A stretch of 64,000 nt of DNA, from positions 28,998,535 to 29,062,534 of the forward strand of contig OY783203.1 in the NCBI GenBank assembly GCA_963678705.1, read 5' to 3'. The first letter of the stretch is position 1. Each line of letters opens with the position of its first letter. The notes under the pieces were generated by a model. The model saw nothing but the letters and a program-made list of their open reading frames with translations. It searched no databases and had not been told where the DNA came from. Of the stretch, positions 13,071 through 24,177 are shown one piece after another. The DNA is from Panorpa germanica. Lineage: Eukaryota > Arthropoda > Insecta > Mecoptera > Panorpidae. Both the position numbers and the translations under genes were made by a program.

Positions 13071-14219
13071 CCCAATGTCCCTAACAAGTGTGCGCCTAAC
13101 CTTATTATTGGTACTTCGTGATTTTCCGTTAAAATCAAGGCTTAAGCCAAGGTTTATTATAAATGCGCTACTCTCAACGAACCATTATAATCACGTTAAT
13201 GACCTACTACATAAACTATAATTACATAAGAAAGTATAGACTATATATGTCTCACTCATTCATATACAATTTTAATAAATATGAATGAAATAGCAATAAG
13301 TTTTCTTTACACAGAAATCTTTCCGTGAAGCACGTGACATTGTGTGCACTTTAAATGTCTTATTTAATAAGGGTTTTATTTTCCTGGCTGCCGCAAGCTG
13401 AGGCCTCGGGCAATGTTGTGAGTGTTGTCGGTGCCTGTAGTGAGGGCTGAGGAGGGGTGGGTGCGCTGGGCCTGCGGCTGTCGTGACTTTTCATTTGATA
13501 GCGATCGACGTACTGACAACCTTTGACCTAGAACTTTAATGGTTCGTTGTGGAGAAAAGAAAAACCTTTTACATTTTTCCATTTCCATTTTATTTCAAGG
13601 TTACAATTAAAATATGATTAGCACTAATGGGTGCGTATTCAAACGTTTTATCGTAGGAGGATGGGAATTAAGCCAGACACAGGCAGAAGGCAGAAGGCAG
13701 AGGGCTAATAGCAGAGGGATGGTAAATTGAACGCGATCCAACAGTCAGACCTACACACTGCGTCGCGCCTTGACACAGTTAAACCACCACGATACGGCGG
13801 CCACGATGGGTGGAGGAAATGGGTTAAAGTGTGTGCGTGTGTGTGTATGTGTGGGGAGGGGGAGTATGGCTATAGTATAGGTCACTTTATAATAAAAATG
13901 TAAACTACGCGCGCAACAGATTAAATGCAAAATGCATATAAAACAGAAACGGATCACTTACGTAACATAGAGCAAATACAATCAATTGATTTTATTTTGA
14001 AATAAGGTGTAAACAGGGTTACCAACTTTCCGAATTATCATGGTCCTAAATAGTCTCATCGACAAAAAATAAAAGCTAGCATGTCTGAAAAAGAAGCTGT
14101 CACATAATGTTTTTGTCTTTAGACACTACATTCTTCCGCCATCATTGTGCTTAACTACATACTATCTACCCATTCTCATTCCTTCCAAAAGAAACAATAA
14201 AAATACAAACAAAAAGATA
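13071..14219. other. Unidentified spacer with a (GT)n-like tract
   Basis: Contains a short GT-rich run at about 13828-13853 and a GC-rich patch at 13376-13500. No gene or element recognised. Confidence 0.4.
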
Positions 14220-14575
14220 AATTCACTGCTTCTCTCTTCCTGCTACTTTCCCTCCTGTATCTACTCTGCCTTTCCTTCTCATTCCTTGCTCCTTCTCTCT
14301 ATCTTCGCCATCCCTTCACTCTTTTCCTTTAATAACTGCACAATCTTCTTTTCGTTTTTTACTCTTTTCTCATATTAATACTTAATGTGCTTCAGTGTGT
14401 CTATCTCTCTCCAGCAGACCCTACACATCCTTACCTCTCAATTTTCTCAGTATCTTCTGCCTTCCCAGTCTAAATCTTGCAATTCATCTTGCGATGTTCC
14501 TTGTCACTTTTTCTCGTATGTATCTCGTATGTATTGTGTCTCTCTCACAAATTCTCTTGTAGCTGTCACAGATTA
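14220..14575 (-). pseudogene. Decayed LINE fragment, antisense
   Basis: The plus strand reads TAATGTGCTTCAGTGTGTCT and then TCTCAGTATCTTCTGCCTTCCCAG, TCTAAATCTTGCAATTC. This parallels the segment at 60730-60850 that encodes, on the minus strand, the CxxC...H....C motif and following basic region of a LINE ORF2. No frame stays open on the minus strand, so it is an old relic. Confidence 0.5.
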
Positions 14576-15594
14576 AAAATTGTAAAAATATGAAAGCAGA
14601 ACGAAATATGTTCTACCGGGCCCTTCCAGACACAGGTCAAACCGTTTAGAAGAAGGAATTCTGAAGGACGAGAGTCCCCTGCACCCAGGTTGGTATCGAA
14701 CCATCTATGGTACCAGGCAAATCCATGACGTGAGCTGCTAGATTTGTACGTGTTAAGGTCTAAACACTGCAAATCTCCCCAATTAATAAAATACTCTAAT
14801 ACTTGATCTCAAAAGGAGAAAGAGAGTAACATAAGTTAAAACGACGGTACGGTACGGTGAATAACCGTTCAACAATAAAACCGTAAAAAAACACAGTGTT
14901 TAAGTAGTCGAAACAACAAACGTCGTTCGGTAACTGATATGGTTGACAAAATCCAAATTGTTAACATTGTTGTCGTTAAAATGTACAGACGTATTTAAAT
15001 AGTAGCTGTCTTAGATTTTCTACGACATATAGAATAATTCTTTATAACATGTAATCTTAAATTTCCATTTATATACATTTTATAAAAAAAACCACACCCA
15101 ATATTTTATAAACTTAAATTTTTTTTTGTTTTTTTTTTTTATCAAAGCCATGAGGGATTTGTATGTCAAGCGTGTCAATCACAAACCTCGTCCAAAAAAG
15201 TTTGTCCGAACGTTAAGTTTAGAGTTTTCTTACAGAAAAGCTTGACCATCTTTATAACGGATAAAGACTTTTTTAAGTTTCTCATAACTTCCTGACATAT
15301 ATTTCACACGCACATAGTTTATAGTTTCGTTACATAAGAGAACTAAGTTTTCCTTAGTAGCCGAAATAATTAAGGGGTTAGCACACCCCAGTGCTGGTGA
15401 AAACTGGCATAAAAACATGTTTTCTTTAAGTATATTTATTTCTTCTAATTATCATTATATGCAGAATATATTGATGAATATATTTACATAAGAAATTATT
15501 TAAAAAATATTTTAAAATGGAGGAGTAGTAATTAAGCGTTCCGTTGAACACATTGGCCGGGAGTCAGCCGATGGTCAACATCAAGAAGCGTTTT
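14576..15594. other. Unidentified spacer
   Basis: No gene recognised. Confidence 0.4.
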
Positions 15595-15610
15595 TTATAA
15601 AGAAATAAAA

Positions 15611-16174
15611 AAGGAAAAAGTAGCGAGCGAAAGGAATATTGGCCAGCTATTAATGGGAGGCAGTGTAGGAAAGAGGTGGATGGCGGAAATAGTAAAAAGT
15701 AGCGAGGAAACAGTTAAACTTCAGTCCAGAAAAATAGAGGATTTTCGGAAAGGAGATAAGAACAAGAGGTAGATGACGGAGATAGAGACAATAATAACAT
15801 AGTAAAGGTAGAGAGTCAAGAAGGAAAGAGTAAAGTAAGAGAGTCAAGAGGAAATAGTAAAGGCAGAGCGTCTAGGCCTGTGATAGACATAAGTGGAGAA
15901 GTAAAAACGAAGAGAGAAGGCAGGAAGGATAGTGAAAAGATAATAGAGGGTCTGTCGAGAGGAGACATGGAAGGCAAGAGGTGAGGTGAGAATGAAGGAA
16001 GACTAAGGAAAATGAAGGAAGAGGGTCAATAGAAGAAGAAGCAGAAAGTACTTTTGGAAATAAAAACGTCTAGAATAGTTTAAGTTTAATTTTAAGTTGA
16101 AGTGCTATGAAATGTATTAAGAATGTAGATTGTAAAGCCAAAAGGCGAACAATTAATAATAATAATAATAATAA
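15611..16174 (+). mobile_element. 5'-truncated LINE copy with 16-bp target duplication
   Basis: The insert starts inside the ORF2 C-terminus: it encodes SERNIGQLLMGG and GKRWMAEIV, matching the minus-strand copy at 60508-61322. It then runs through a purine-rich 3' region and ends AAGGCGAACAATTAATAATAATAA, an (AAT)n tail. The same 16 bp, TTATAAAGAAATAAAA, lies at 15595-15610 and 16175-16190. Truncated 5' end, simple-repeat tail and perfect duplication are the expected products of target-primed reverse transcription. Confidence 0.85.
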
Positions 16175-16764
16175 TTATAAAGAAATAAAATATTTTCGTG
16201 TAAGATATTGCCTAGCATTGGCGCGAGCTCGTTTCCCGCGTTCGGCCTGCAAACCTCAACGTTCATAAAAATTATATTTGATATTATTAAAAGTTCAACA
16301 GCTTAATGTAGTACCCATGTAAGAGATATATTTTATTTGCGTTGCTTTGTTATTCGTTGGCAGTGCCAGATTTCGCCCTTGGGACAAACCCTCCGAAAGC
16401 TCCAACAAAGGACTTGGGTACGTGTTGGCTGTCAGAAGACCATGGGTCCAGTCTCTTCGCCATCCATCCTCACGCCCAGGAGTGTTTTGCTTGAATGGTG
16501 TTATGTTTTATATGAGGAAGACTTTTACGATATATACCACTGAATGTTGTAGTAGATTTGTGTACTGTATATATAATATTAATGTAATAATATTTCATTC
16601 ACTTAGATTCATTCAGCTAGAAAATGTAACGCAATGTAACGCTTTAATTAGCTTGTAGTAAGGTAGCATGTATGAATCTTGCAAAACAATATTTACATAA
16701 AAAGAAGAACGTGAACCTTGAAATTCGCTGGTGGTAAGTCTGCAATGCAAGTAATTTTTCTACC

Positions 16765-17010
16765 TCGGTATATCTGTTTATATTCTTATATGTGGCTGAA
16801 ATTCGTATGGCAAAACGAAAACGGCTCCGGCGATGTTTTTGAAAATTGCCTATTTCGTAGAGAAAAAAATTCTAAGACTTCGAATTTTTCCCTAAATTTC
16901 CTTTAAACCCGTAATTTTGAAAAAACTGGAAAAAATACTATTAATACGTAAAAGATAGAAAGTTGATTTATTGCATGTGTATTACGCTATTGAATTCGAA
17001 CATATTTCGA
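16765..17010 (+). repeat. Interspersed repeat family E, partial copy 2
   Basis: Contains the family words ATTCGTATGGC..AACGAAAACGGCTCC, CCTATTTCGTAGAGAAAAAA, AAACCCGTAATTTTGAAAAA and GTAAAAGATAGAAAGTTGA, in the same order as the copies at 35283 and 48283. Truncated after the GCATGTGTATTACG segment. Confidence 0.65.
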
Positions 17011-17734
17011 AATTAAGAAATTCCATTGTTCACATATTGGTTGTACTTTTCTTTTGAATGAGTAGGTATGAGTAAGATTTGTACGTACTTTATTAGTTAG
17101 TTTATGTAAATATGTACTTAATTTTGAACTGGTGTAAAATTACAGAAACATTTAAAACAGTTCATGAATTTTCTATATTATAAAATATTTATTAGTACGT
17201 TTTTAATATTCTGAATACGTTTTGTGTTTTGAAAATTTGTTTTACTTTTAATGCAAATATTTATAATAGAAATATCCAGATAAATCTTGTGGTTGACATT
17301 GTGTAGGCGGATGCTGTGATGCTGGGATACGGGGACGTTCGTGCATGCACCACGCATATCAGTTTGAAATGTTTATAGCCGAGAGCTCGGGCCTGGGGAC
17401 TAGGGGGGGAGGAGAGCTGAAAGCTCAAGGCTGAGGACTCGAGGATCGGAGCTCTTTTTAATGAACAACTGGTGCATACTCATGGTAGTACTAGTTGAAA
17501 GACAAATACATTTTTCCATTAAATATTTTTATTATTCTATTTGTATTAAATAACAAGTCATAGCCAATGAAAAATGAAATAAAGCTTCGTAGCAAGTAAA
17601 TCAAAATATTTAAATTTGTTTGAATAGACGAATCAAGCACTTAACATACGTGCGCTGTGCAAATGCTGTCAAAAATGTATTAAATTCTGTACACGCTTGA
17701 AATGCTTAATATCGTTTATGGTGATAATTGTTTA
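17011..17734. other. Unidentified spacer
   Basis: No gene recognised. A purine-rich tract lies at 17390-17450. Confidence 0.4.
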
Positions 17735-17863
17735 GACAAGGCACAAGTGGTATCGAAGATTCAAAGATGTTAATGATAATGAACATTTAGGCTGATCATG
17801 TGAAGTCATTACTGAAGAAAACAATGAAAAAGTACGTGATTTAGTAGAAGTTGGCAAGAAATC
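17735..17863 (+). pseudogene. Mariner transposase relic (DNA-binding region)
   Basis: Translates as WYRRFKDVNDNEHLG, a stop, then SCEVITEENNEKVRDLVE. This has the order of mariner transposase N-terminal regions: the W-x-x-R-F-K helix end, then the T-x-E-N-x-x-K-V segment. Only about 45 codons are left and one is a stop. A family A MITE begins directly after it, and sequence resembling the continuation resumes after 18120, so the MITE appears to have landed in an already old mariner copy. Confidence 0.55.
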
Positions 17864-18118
17864 TTATGCCGGTTTCACACCAGAGAGACAGTTTAATAAA
17901 ACACGACAAAAACTTGTTTACGGAACAAAATTAACAAAGAGACAGTTCTTAAAACATTTTTGTCTTTAAAAACTGTTTTATTAAACAAAACACATTCCCA
18001 TCTGGAGTCGGTAAAAATGTTTTAAGAACTGTCTCTTTGGTGTAAACGTTATTGTTTTTGTTCAGAAAATAGTTTTTGTTCGTGTTTTGTTCTTTTCTCT
18101 GGTGTGAAACCGGCATAA
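17864..18118. mobile_element. Family A MITE, copy 2, symmetrical fold-back form
   Basis: TTATGCCGGTTTCACACCAG at the left, and its complement ending GTGAAACCGGCATAA at the right. Unlike copies 1, 3 and 4, both halves carry the same module order (terminal CACCAGAGAGACAG, then AAAGAGACAGTTCTTAAAAC), so the element is nearly a full-length inverted repeat of about 255 bp. It could form a long hairpin. Confidence 0.85.
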
Positions 18119-18779
18119 GATAGAGATTGCAGGAAGTACAGAGAAATCTCCGCCATTCACCTCTTGCCTTCCATGTCTCCTCTCAACAAAACTTCTATTT
18201 TCTTTTCTTAGTAATATATTAGGTAAAATCGTTTACATAACAGGTAACTTTTATTTTCTTATATACATCTTACATACACGTAACCATGTTTAGCGGGTAG
18301 AAACCTTAGTATATACCAAAAATAAAAAGTATCCAAGCCACAAAAACGGAACAGATAGAAACCGTGTTAAAACCTAAGATTAGGTTTACAAATAAATAAG
18401 AATTTACATTTATCTCATTGGATTTATATTTTTCCTCTAATACTGCTTTGTATAATACTACAAACAATTATTCAAAGCAATTAGGACTATGTAATAATGC
18501 TTCAGAGAAAAGCATTATAGCCCTTCCTCTCTTAGCCCCGTAATCCACCCCTCATCCAACACAACAACACACCTGCCTCAGGCGAAAAGCCACTAAATGT
18601 GTTTTATTTAATATTCTTTATTATTATTACACTCATTTTTCCCTGTAAATAACTCGGGCTACATTTCTTAGTTCACAGAGAAGTCGGTAGGCATGTGCGT
18701 CCGGTAGAAGTAGAACCCCCCTTCTAAATATAGTAACAACACAAAGAAAACTCATTATCACAGATTATCTGAAATCGAT
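18119..18779. other. Unidentified spacer
   Basis: No gene recognised. Confidence 0.4.
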
Positions 18780-19195
18780 AAACCAAAATGATTTCATTAG
18801 TTGATAAGTTTCTGCAAGTAACGCTGTCGAGTTTTTTTTATAGATTTTTCAATTTCTTACAGTATTTAGAAGTCAAAATACCAATTTTTCAAGAAAAAAA
18901 GTCAGAAAATTTATTATTTTAAAATACGTTAAAATTAAACAAAAACAGCGTTACCTTGGCATCTATGTGAAGAAAGAATGCGCAAAGGATCGGTACAGTA
19001 GATTTTGAGCTAGAGAGGACACCGACTCTGAAAAAGTTTCAAAGAAAGTCGGAACCAGACCAAAGAGGTGAAGGTATAAAACTCTATATCTCTCTCAGTT
19101 TTACTCCAATCGACTTCAAATTTTCACACAATAAACTTAATATGGTGTACAATAATATAAATAAATTTAATAAAAATAAAAAAAAGTTGAAACCA
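18780..19195 (+). repeat. Interspersed repeat family F, copy 1
   Basis: Matches 63058-63545 in order: ATTTCATTAGTTGATAA, the AGAAGTCAAAATA..ATTTTTCA segment, GTAGATTTTGAGCTAGAGAGGACA, AGTTTTACTCCAATCGACTTCAAATTTTC and the terminal AAAGTTGAAACC. No coding capacity was seen. Confidence 0.7.
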
Positions 19196-19548
19196 TAAAA
19201 TCTAAATATTTAATGTAAAAAATTTACATAGAATGAAAATGTAATGAATTACATAGAATGACAATTGGTTGTTTTTCCTTCCACTGTGAAATATTCTGCG
19301 TACGCCTATGTGGGTAGGTAACATTTTATCAAATTACGTAAGGTAAGGGTATGGTTTCCATATCCTGTTCGTTCTATTTACATTCAACAATAAATTCACG
19401 CAAGGCAACGCACATTTCTCCACGCATACGTAGGTCAGCATCAGCATCCGCATCCGCGAATTATGTTCGGTATGTTTTTACGTCGCCTTGAATAATAGAT
19501 GACGACCATTGGGGGTTTCCTTGTTCCTTTTTCCTTCCTGGTTTCGAC

Positions 19549-19586
19549 CTAGCTCACTAGCTGACTAGCTGACTAGCTGACTAGCC
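19549..19586 (+). repeat. Short tandem repeat (CTAGCTGA)n
   Basis: Four imperfect copies of CTAGCTGA / CTAGCTCA. Confidence 0.75.
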
Positions 19587-20206
19587 ACACTACCTCACTA
19601 ACCTTAATGTTTTTATTGACCTATGCTTTTATTTGTTGTGTAAGCTTATTTAACACAACCCTTAAACATAAACAGAATTAGGTATTCTGAATAAATTCTT
19701 ATTAATAAGTAAATTAAATGTTCATTTATAACGTTTTGTTGTTCGTTAGTATTTGAAAAAATAAATTGTATAGGGTCCTATCTCGTTTTGTATATAGTTA
19801 TTGTTCGGAATATTTATTAGTTGAATGTTGGAAATACAATTATTCTTTTATATTTAAACTTATTTTTATTTGATTGAAAACAGACCACTAGCTTAAGCGT
19901 GTTTTTTTATAATTTGTCAGTGCCGTGAAGAAACTGAGTACGTTAGTCTTCAGAGAGATGATCTGATCAAAAAAGAGAAGTAGTTATTGTAATTGAGAGG
20001 TCTTTACTTACTAAGTGCTAGATAAAATCTCAGATATTCTTTACTTGCCTAGCCTTATGCAGGTCATAAATTGTAAGTTGAGTATTATCTCCGGAGTTGT
20101 GGGGGTACCCGATGTATGTAAGGCCCGTATAATAACGCTTAGTTTCATAATACTAGGGTTGTACTCAGGTGAACGTACATTGGGTGCTGATTCGTTAACA
20201 ATATAG
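19587..20206. other. Unidentified spacer
   Basis: No gene recognised. Confidence 0.4.
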
Positions 20207-20990
20207 ATTTTTTTTTTGTGGTGAGAAGGAGAAATCTTCTATAAGACTGTCGCCTGACAGCCCGTCGGGACGTGTTGGATTCACCCTCGCTGGAAGAGCG
20301 CTATCAACTAAAACTCCCCCTCTATTCATCTAGACCACAATCTGGTACCGCAATAGCATTCCTTCAGACTGGATCTTGATACTCGAGTTCTGGTTACGAT
20401 GCTGTGTTGACGTCCACTTCTTTGGTTTTTAGAATTTTCGTGACGAAGACTCGAACCGCACTCCAATACTCTTCCTTTTCCACCATAATATTTACAGTAT
20501 TATCTACGGTCAGTATGGTTCCCGTTATCGTCCGTACTTCTTCCCTTTCCATCGCCCATCGGCCACAATAGAAGAACGTATGTTCTGGTGTATCGACATG
20601 TTCAATACCAACATTTGTCGGACTCTCTCTTTTTGAATCTCTTCAAGAAACTCCCAAAGCATCCATGTCCTCCGAGAAATTGTGTTATAAAATAATCAAT
20701 TTCCCCGTATTTTCGATTTTTGCACTTACTGATCTTCCGTATTAGCCTTTTAGTCCACACCGCTTTACCGGACTCTTTCTCCCACTCGCATTGCCACTTT
20801 TTTAAAACTTCTTTCCTTACTTCCTAGTGTTTTTCTTCTTTTTCCAGATAGACCCTTTTCCGCTCTTCCACCAGTAGTGCCAGAGGTACTATTCCGCTTA
20901 TCACCTGGACAGCTTCTGCCGAGATTGTGCGATAAGTACTACTCACTCGTATTGCCATTCTACGTTGCACACTCATTAACATATAGACCT
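20207..20990 (-). pseudogene. 5'-truncated R1-like LINE copy
   Basis: Minus-strand relic of the element at 50952-54605. A T-run at 20208-20218 (the poly(A) tail on the other strand) is followed by the same 3' UTR words (GTGTTGGATTC, CAACTAAAAC, TCTTGATAC). The ORF2 C-terminus then includes SVQRRMAIRVSS.YRTISAEA and VPLALLVEER. Frames are interrupted, so it is dead. Homology stops near 20990, where a TATCTATATCTAT flank begins. It shows the R1-like element is a multicopy family in this genome. Confidence 0.8.
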
Positions 20991-21109
20991 TTCTATCTAT
21001 ATCTATCAAAAGTGATGGAAGACCAATTTCCGTACACCAATTTATTGAATTAAAATGCGATGAATTATTGTTTTAGATATACCTAGTTCTATATCCATCA
21101 ATCTCACCT

Positions 21110-21514
21110 AATACCGGTTGCACTCCAGGGAGACAGTTTTGAAAACAGTTTTGTTGTCATAAAACAAAACAAAAACATGTTTTGTTTTTTTGAAAACAGT
21201 TCTGTTTTTCGAAAACAGACTGTCCACACTGAACAAACCGTGTCACCAGACTGTGTGTCCCATAAATATTGACAAACAACAATTGACAAACGCAAATGTT
21301 CACAAAAAACAGACTAAAAAAAAACAGCAAACGTGTTTTCCTTTGAACTTACCGACTCCAGATGGGAATGTGTTTTTTGTTTACTTAAATAGTTTTTAAG
21401 GACAAAAATGTTTTAATAACTGTCTCTTTGGTGTAAACATTGGTGTTTTTGTTCAGAGGAACAGTTTTTGTTCGTGTTTTATTGAACTGTCTCTCTGGTG
21501 TGGAACCAGCATAA
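21110..21514 (-). mobile_element. Family A MITE, copy 3 (reverse orientation)
   Basis: The left end TAATACCGGTTGCACTCCAG is the degenerate right TIR of copy 1. The right end reads AACTGTCTCTCTGGTGTGGA and ends AACCAGCATAA. The interior carries GTCTCTTTGGTGTAAACATTG (the inner module) and CTGTCCACACTGAACA. About 405 bp, non-coding; open frames here are artefacts of its A-rich strand. Confidence 0.85.
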
Positions 21515-21717
21515 GCTAATTTAATACACGTTTGGTGAGTACTCAGCTTTACAAATCCTATATATAAATCATGTGGTAATTTCGAAGTAATGTAACTTGT
21601 CCGACTTCCTCATTTACGAGAGAACAATACAAATAGTTCCATATGCTGCGCAACACACAATGCATGTTGTCGCATGTCAACATCTTAACATCAGCTTGTT
21701 GTTGTGCACCCGCTAAG

Positions 21718-21757
21718 TTGGTGTTGGTATTGGTGTTGGTGTTGGTGTTGGTGTTGG
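21718..21757 (+). repeat. 6-bp tandem repeat (TTGGTG)n
   Basis: About seven units of TTGGTG with one TTGGTA. Confidence 0.85.
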
Positions 21758-22310
21758 CAGGACTAAAGCTCCGTGTCTTAACAACTACCGCACTTTATGT
21801 GGTGATTGCGGTGTGACACATATCAGTGACGGCACCCGGTGTCTACTGCCTACTGCCTACTGACTACACCCCAACGACGCCAACGCCTTCGTCAATGTAC
21901 AATGTACATGCAAGTAATTTCACAACAGACCGTCCGAACCACACGGACAATAAACCCCTCCCCTACCACCCTCTCCCTCTTACACAATGTTCTCTCGCAC
22001 TACCCCTTAAACGCTGTCGCTGCCTGCTGTCCGCTGTCCGGTTTGACAATGAAGAGTAAGAACTATAAACCCTGTGGAGTAGGGTGAAACCAAAATGCAA
22101 AACAAGGAAAAGTTTTGTGGAAATTTCTAAGGGTTGCAAACGAAATTATTATTTTCTTTTGGTACTCATATACATATTGCTTGTTAGAAAATAATTAAAA
22201 CAGTTTTATTTTATACGAATTGTTGAATAGTTAGAAATGAATTACAGCTCTGGCTTATTTTTTCTGTAATGCGATATTTTTGTTTTTTATTAAATAAAGT
22301 CTGTAAATAG
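21758..22310. other. Unidentified spacer
   Basis: Contains a C/T- and A/C-rich patch giving two overlapping open frames (21826-22087) with no domain. I regard them as chance. Confidence 0.45.
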
Positions 22311-22312
22311 TA

Positions 22313-22546
22313 TCACTTAGAGTAAAATTCTTTGACATGGAATAAACCGCTTTTGGCGACCTCTCGGAATATTATATATTCTATGAACTAAAATTCTCGG
22401 CAACTCAACATAAGATGGAAATGAAGGGGGAAAGGAGTACCCTTCAAAAAACCGTTTACGTTAGATAGCATTAGATATAGTAGAAATGTTAAAGAAAAAT
22501 ACTAAAATAGCATAAAAACTATTTCTATATATTTTACTCTAAGTGA
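22313..22546. mobile_element. Tc1/mariner-type MITE, 234 bp
   Basis: A perfect 16-bp terminal inverted repeat, TCACTTAGAGTAAAAT, with TA at 22311-22312 and 22547-22548. The identity extends to 18 bp if the TA is counted. The interior is non-coding. A TA duplication plus TIRs points to Tc1/mariner-type mobilisation. No parent transposase for this TIR is in the window. Confidence 0.75.
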
Positions 22547-23044
22547 TAGTACCCTGGTGTAAATCCTTCTTCTTGTTTTAATTGTGGTTATTTTTAAATA
22601 TTAAGTTACTACCGATTGGTAATTAAAAGTATCCAAGTGACAGGCGTGGTACGGTACATATTTCGAAGGTTCGAGAATCATATTCCCTTCCCTTTATTCC
22701 CTCACTCGCACCTACAAATGTGTATATTTGTAATTTTCGCCAAAATTGTAACAATATTTTACCATCAAATATTTATATACTTTGATTGCACCCTGTTGGT
22801 ATGGTTGGTTCGTATGGCTCTATTGTTAAACGAATTATTATTTTAATGAAACAGTTTAACAAAATTTATTGTCATTTTTTATTTAGAACTTGACATATAT
22901 TGCTAAGTAAGCCTTTTAGCGAAATATTTATTAAGGCAAGCAATAGATACCAGCAATTAATTAGGTACAAGACACTTTGAAAGTAACCTTATCTTAAAGA
23001 TAAATCAGTTTGATTGTGACCGAATTAAATAAGTAGCTAGTCGG

Positions 23045-23300
23045 GCAAACTTTGTGTGATGACAGCTTTGTTGTCTCCGCTGCTAATCAACTTTACTTAA
23101 AAACAACCACACCTAGAAAATATGGCTCTGGTCCAGTAATCGAAGTCGAAGACATAACAATCAACGTCTAACACACTGTGTCGTCTAAAACTTCAATATT
23201 AAAAGACAATTTAATAGAAGATGTAAACAGCCTCTTGAACTGACTTTACTTTTAGTGACAGTGACAGTTTCTCTCACCATTATTCTTAAAATTGTAATAC
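23045..23300 (+). pseudogene. Unidentified coding relic with hydrophobic end
   Basis: One frame reads CDDSFVVSAANQLYLKTTTP, RKYGSGPVIEVEDITINV, then a stop, then HTVSSKTSILKDNLIEDVNS, and after a shift a hydrophobic LTIILKIVILF followed by a stop. The composition looks protein-like rather than random, and the end could be a membrane anchor, as in envelope-like proteins of LTR retroelements. I do not recognise the family, and I see no LTR pair around it. Confidence 0.25.
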
Positions 23301-23502
23301 TATTTTAAATTTGTTTTTGTAGTGGAGCACCCCGTTGATTCAATCTCAGTATGTTTTGATCTCGTAGCTAGTCTCCTTGAGTGTTGTCCAGCAACGAAAC
23401 GAGCTATACTCTGGATATTACAGCGTTGCTTTGGTAGTTACTCGTTAGTTAATACATCATTGATATAAGCACGATAAAATTATAGAATATTAATTATAAG
23501 CT

Positions 23503-23503
<1 letters not shown>

Positions 23504-23537
<34 letters not shown>
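23504..23537. repeat. (TA)n microsatellite
   Basis: About 17 uninterrupted TA units. Confidence 0.95.
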
Positions 23538-23539
<2 letters not shown>

Positions 23540-23677
23540 TATTTGCTGAGCTTAAAGTTTTCCTCAAAGCAGGCTTAAGTAAAACGCAATTGAGGATGAA
23601 GAAATAAACTTCTCGAACAAGGTTTCCTTTCGTTTACTTTCAGGTTTATTATAGTTTAACGTAAACCCAGTAAACAT

Positions 23678-24177
23678 TTGGTTGAAATGGAAATCAATTC
23701 ATTTTCAGTCAGATTTCAGACAGGCTTATACTTAGACAGGAGGCTTACTTGGAAGAAGTACATATTTACAAAAAGAAAGCAGCTAGACCTACAACTGCGG
23801 AAGATGTACTGGCTGATAGGACATACGTCACAACTGAGCACTGAAAACAAACTCCTGCTTTACAAATACTAAAACTGGTATGGTCATATAGTATCCAGCT
23901 ATGGGGTACTGCATCTACCTCTAATATTGAAATAATCCAAAGTTTTCAGTCTAAAATGGTAAGGATTGTCACAAATGCATCATGGTTTGTACCAAATAAC
24001 ATAATACATAGGGATCTGGATATACCCACACTTAATGAAGAAATAGTGCTTAGAATCAAAGCATACAAAGAGAGAATACTTGATCATCCAAACAATTTGG
24101 CCAGGTGTCTAATGTGCAATAATTCGGTAGTACGCAGACTAAAAAAGAGAGTACCTCAGGATCTATTAACCAACTAA
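23678..24177 (+). pseudogene. Jockey-type LINE ORF2 C-terminal relic
   Basis: Pieces in two frames match the order of the minus-strand copy at 46928-47479: LYLDRRLTWKKYIFTKRKQL, MYWLIGHTSQLSTENKLLLY, IQLWGT-type residues, then VRIVTNASWFVPNNIIHRDL, IPTLNEEIVLRIKAYKERI and RRLKKRVPQDL. This is the region between the RT thumb and the C-terminus of Jockey-clade LINEs. At least one frameshift and a stop near 23870 inactivate it. The nearby CCCAGTAAACATTTGG (23663-23678) resembles a family B MITE end. Confidence 0.75.

Noticed and set aside
12587-13121. Three overlapping 62-114 codon frames
   Set aside because: Pyrimidine-rich strand without stops in several frames at once, no domain, and similar to antisense LINE sequence elsewhere.
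16337-16658. Possible small gene (103-codon frame)
   Set aside because: Two overlapping frames, no recognisable motif, no repeat or splice context that supports it.
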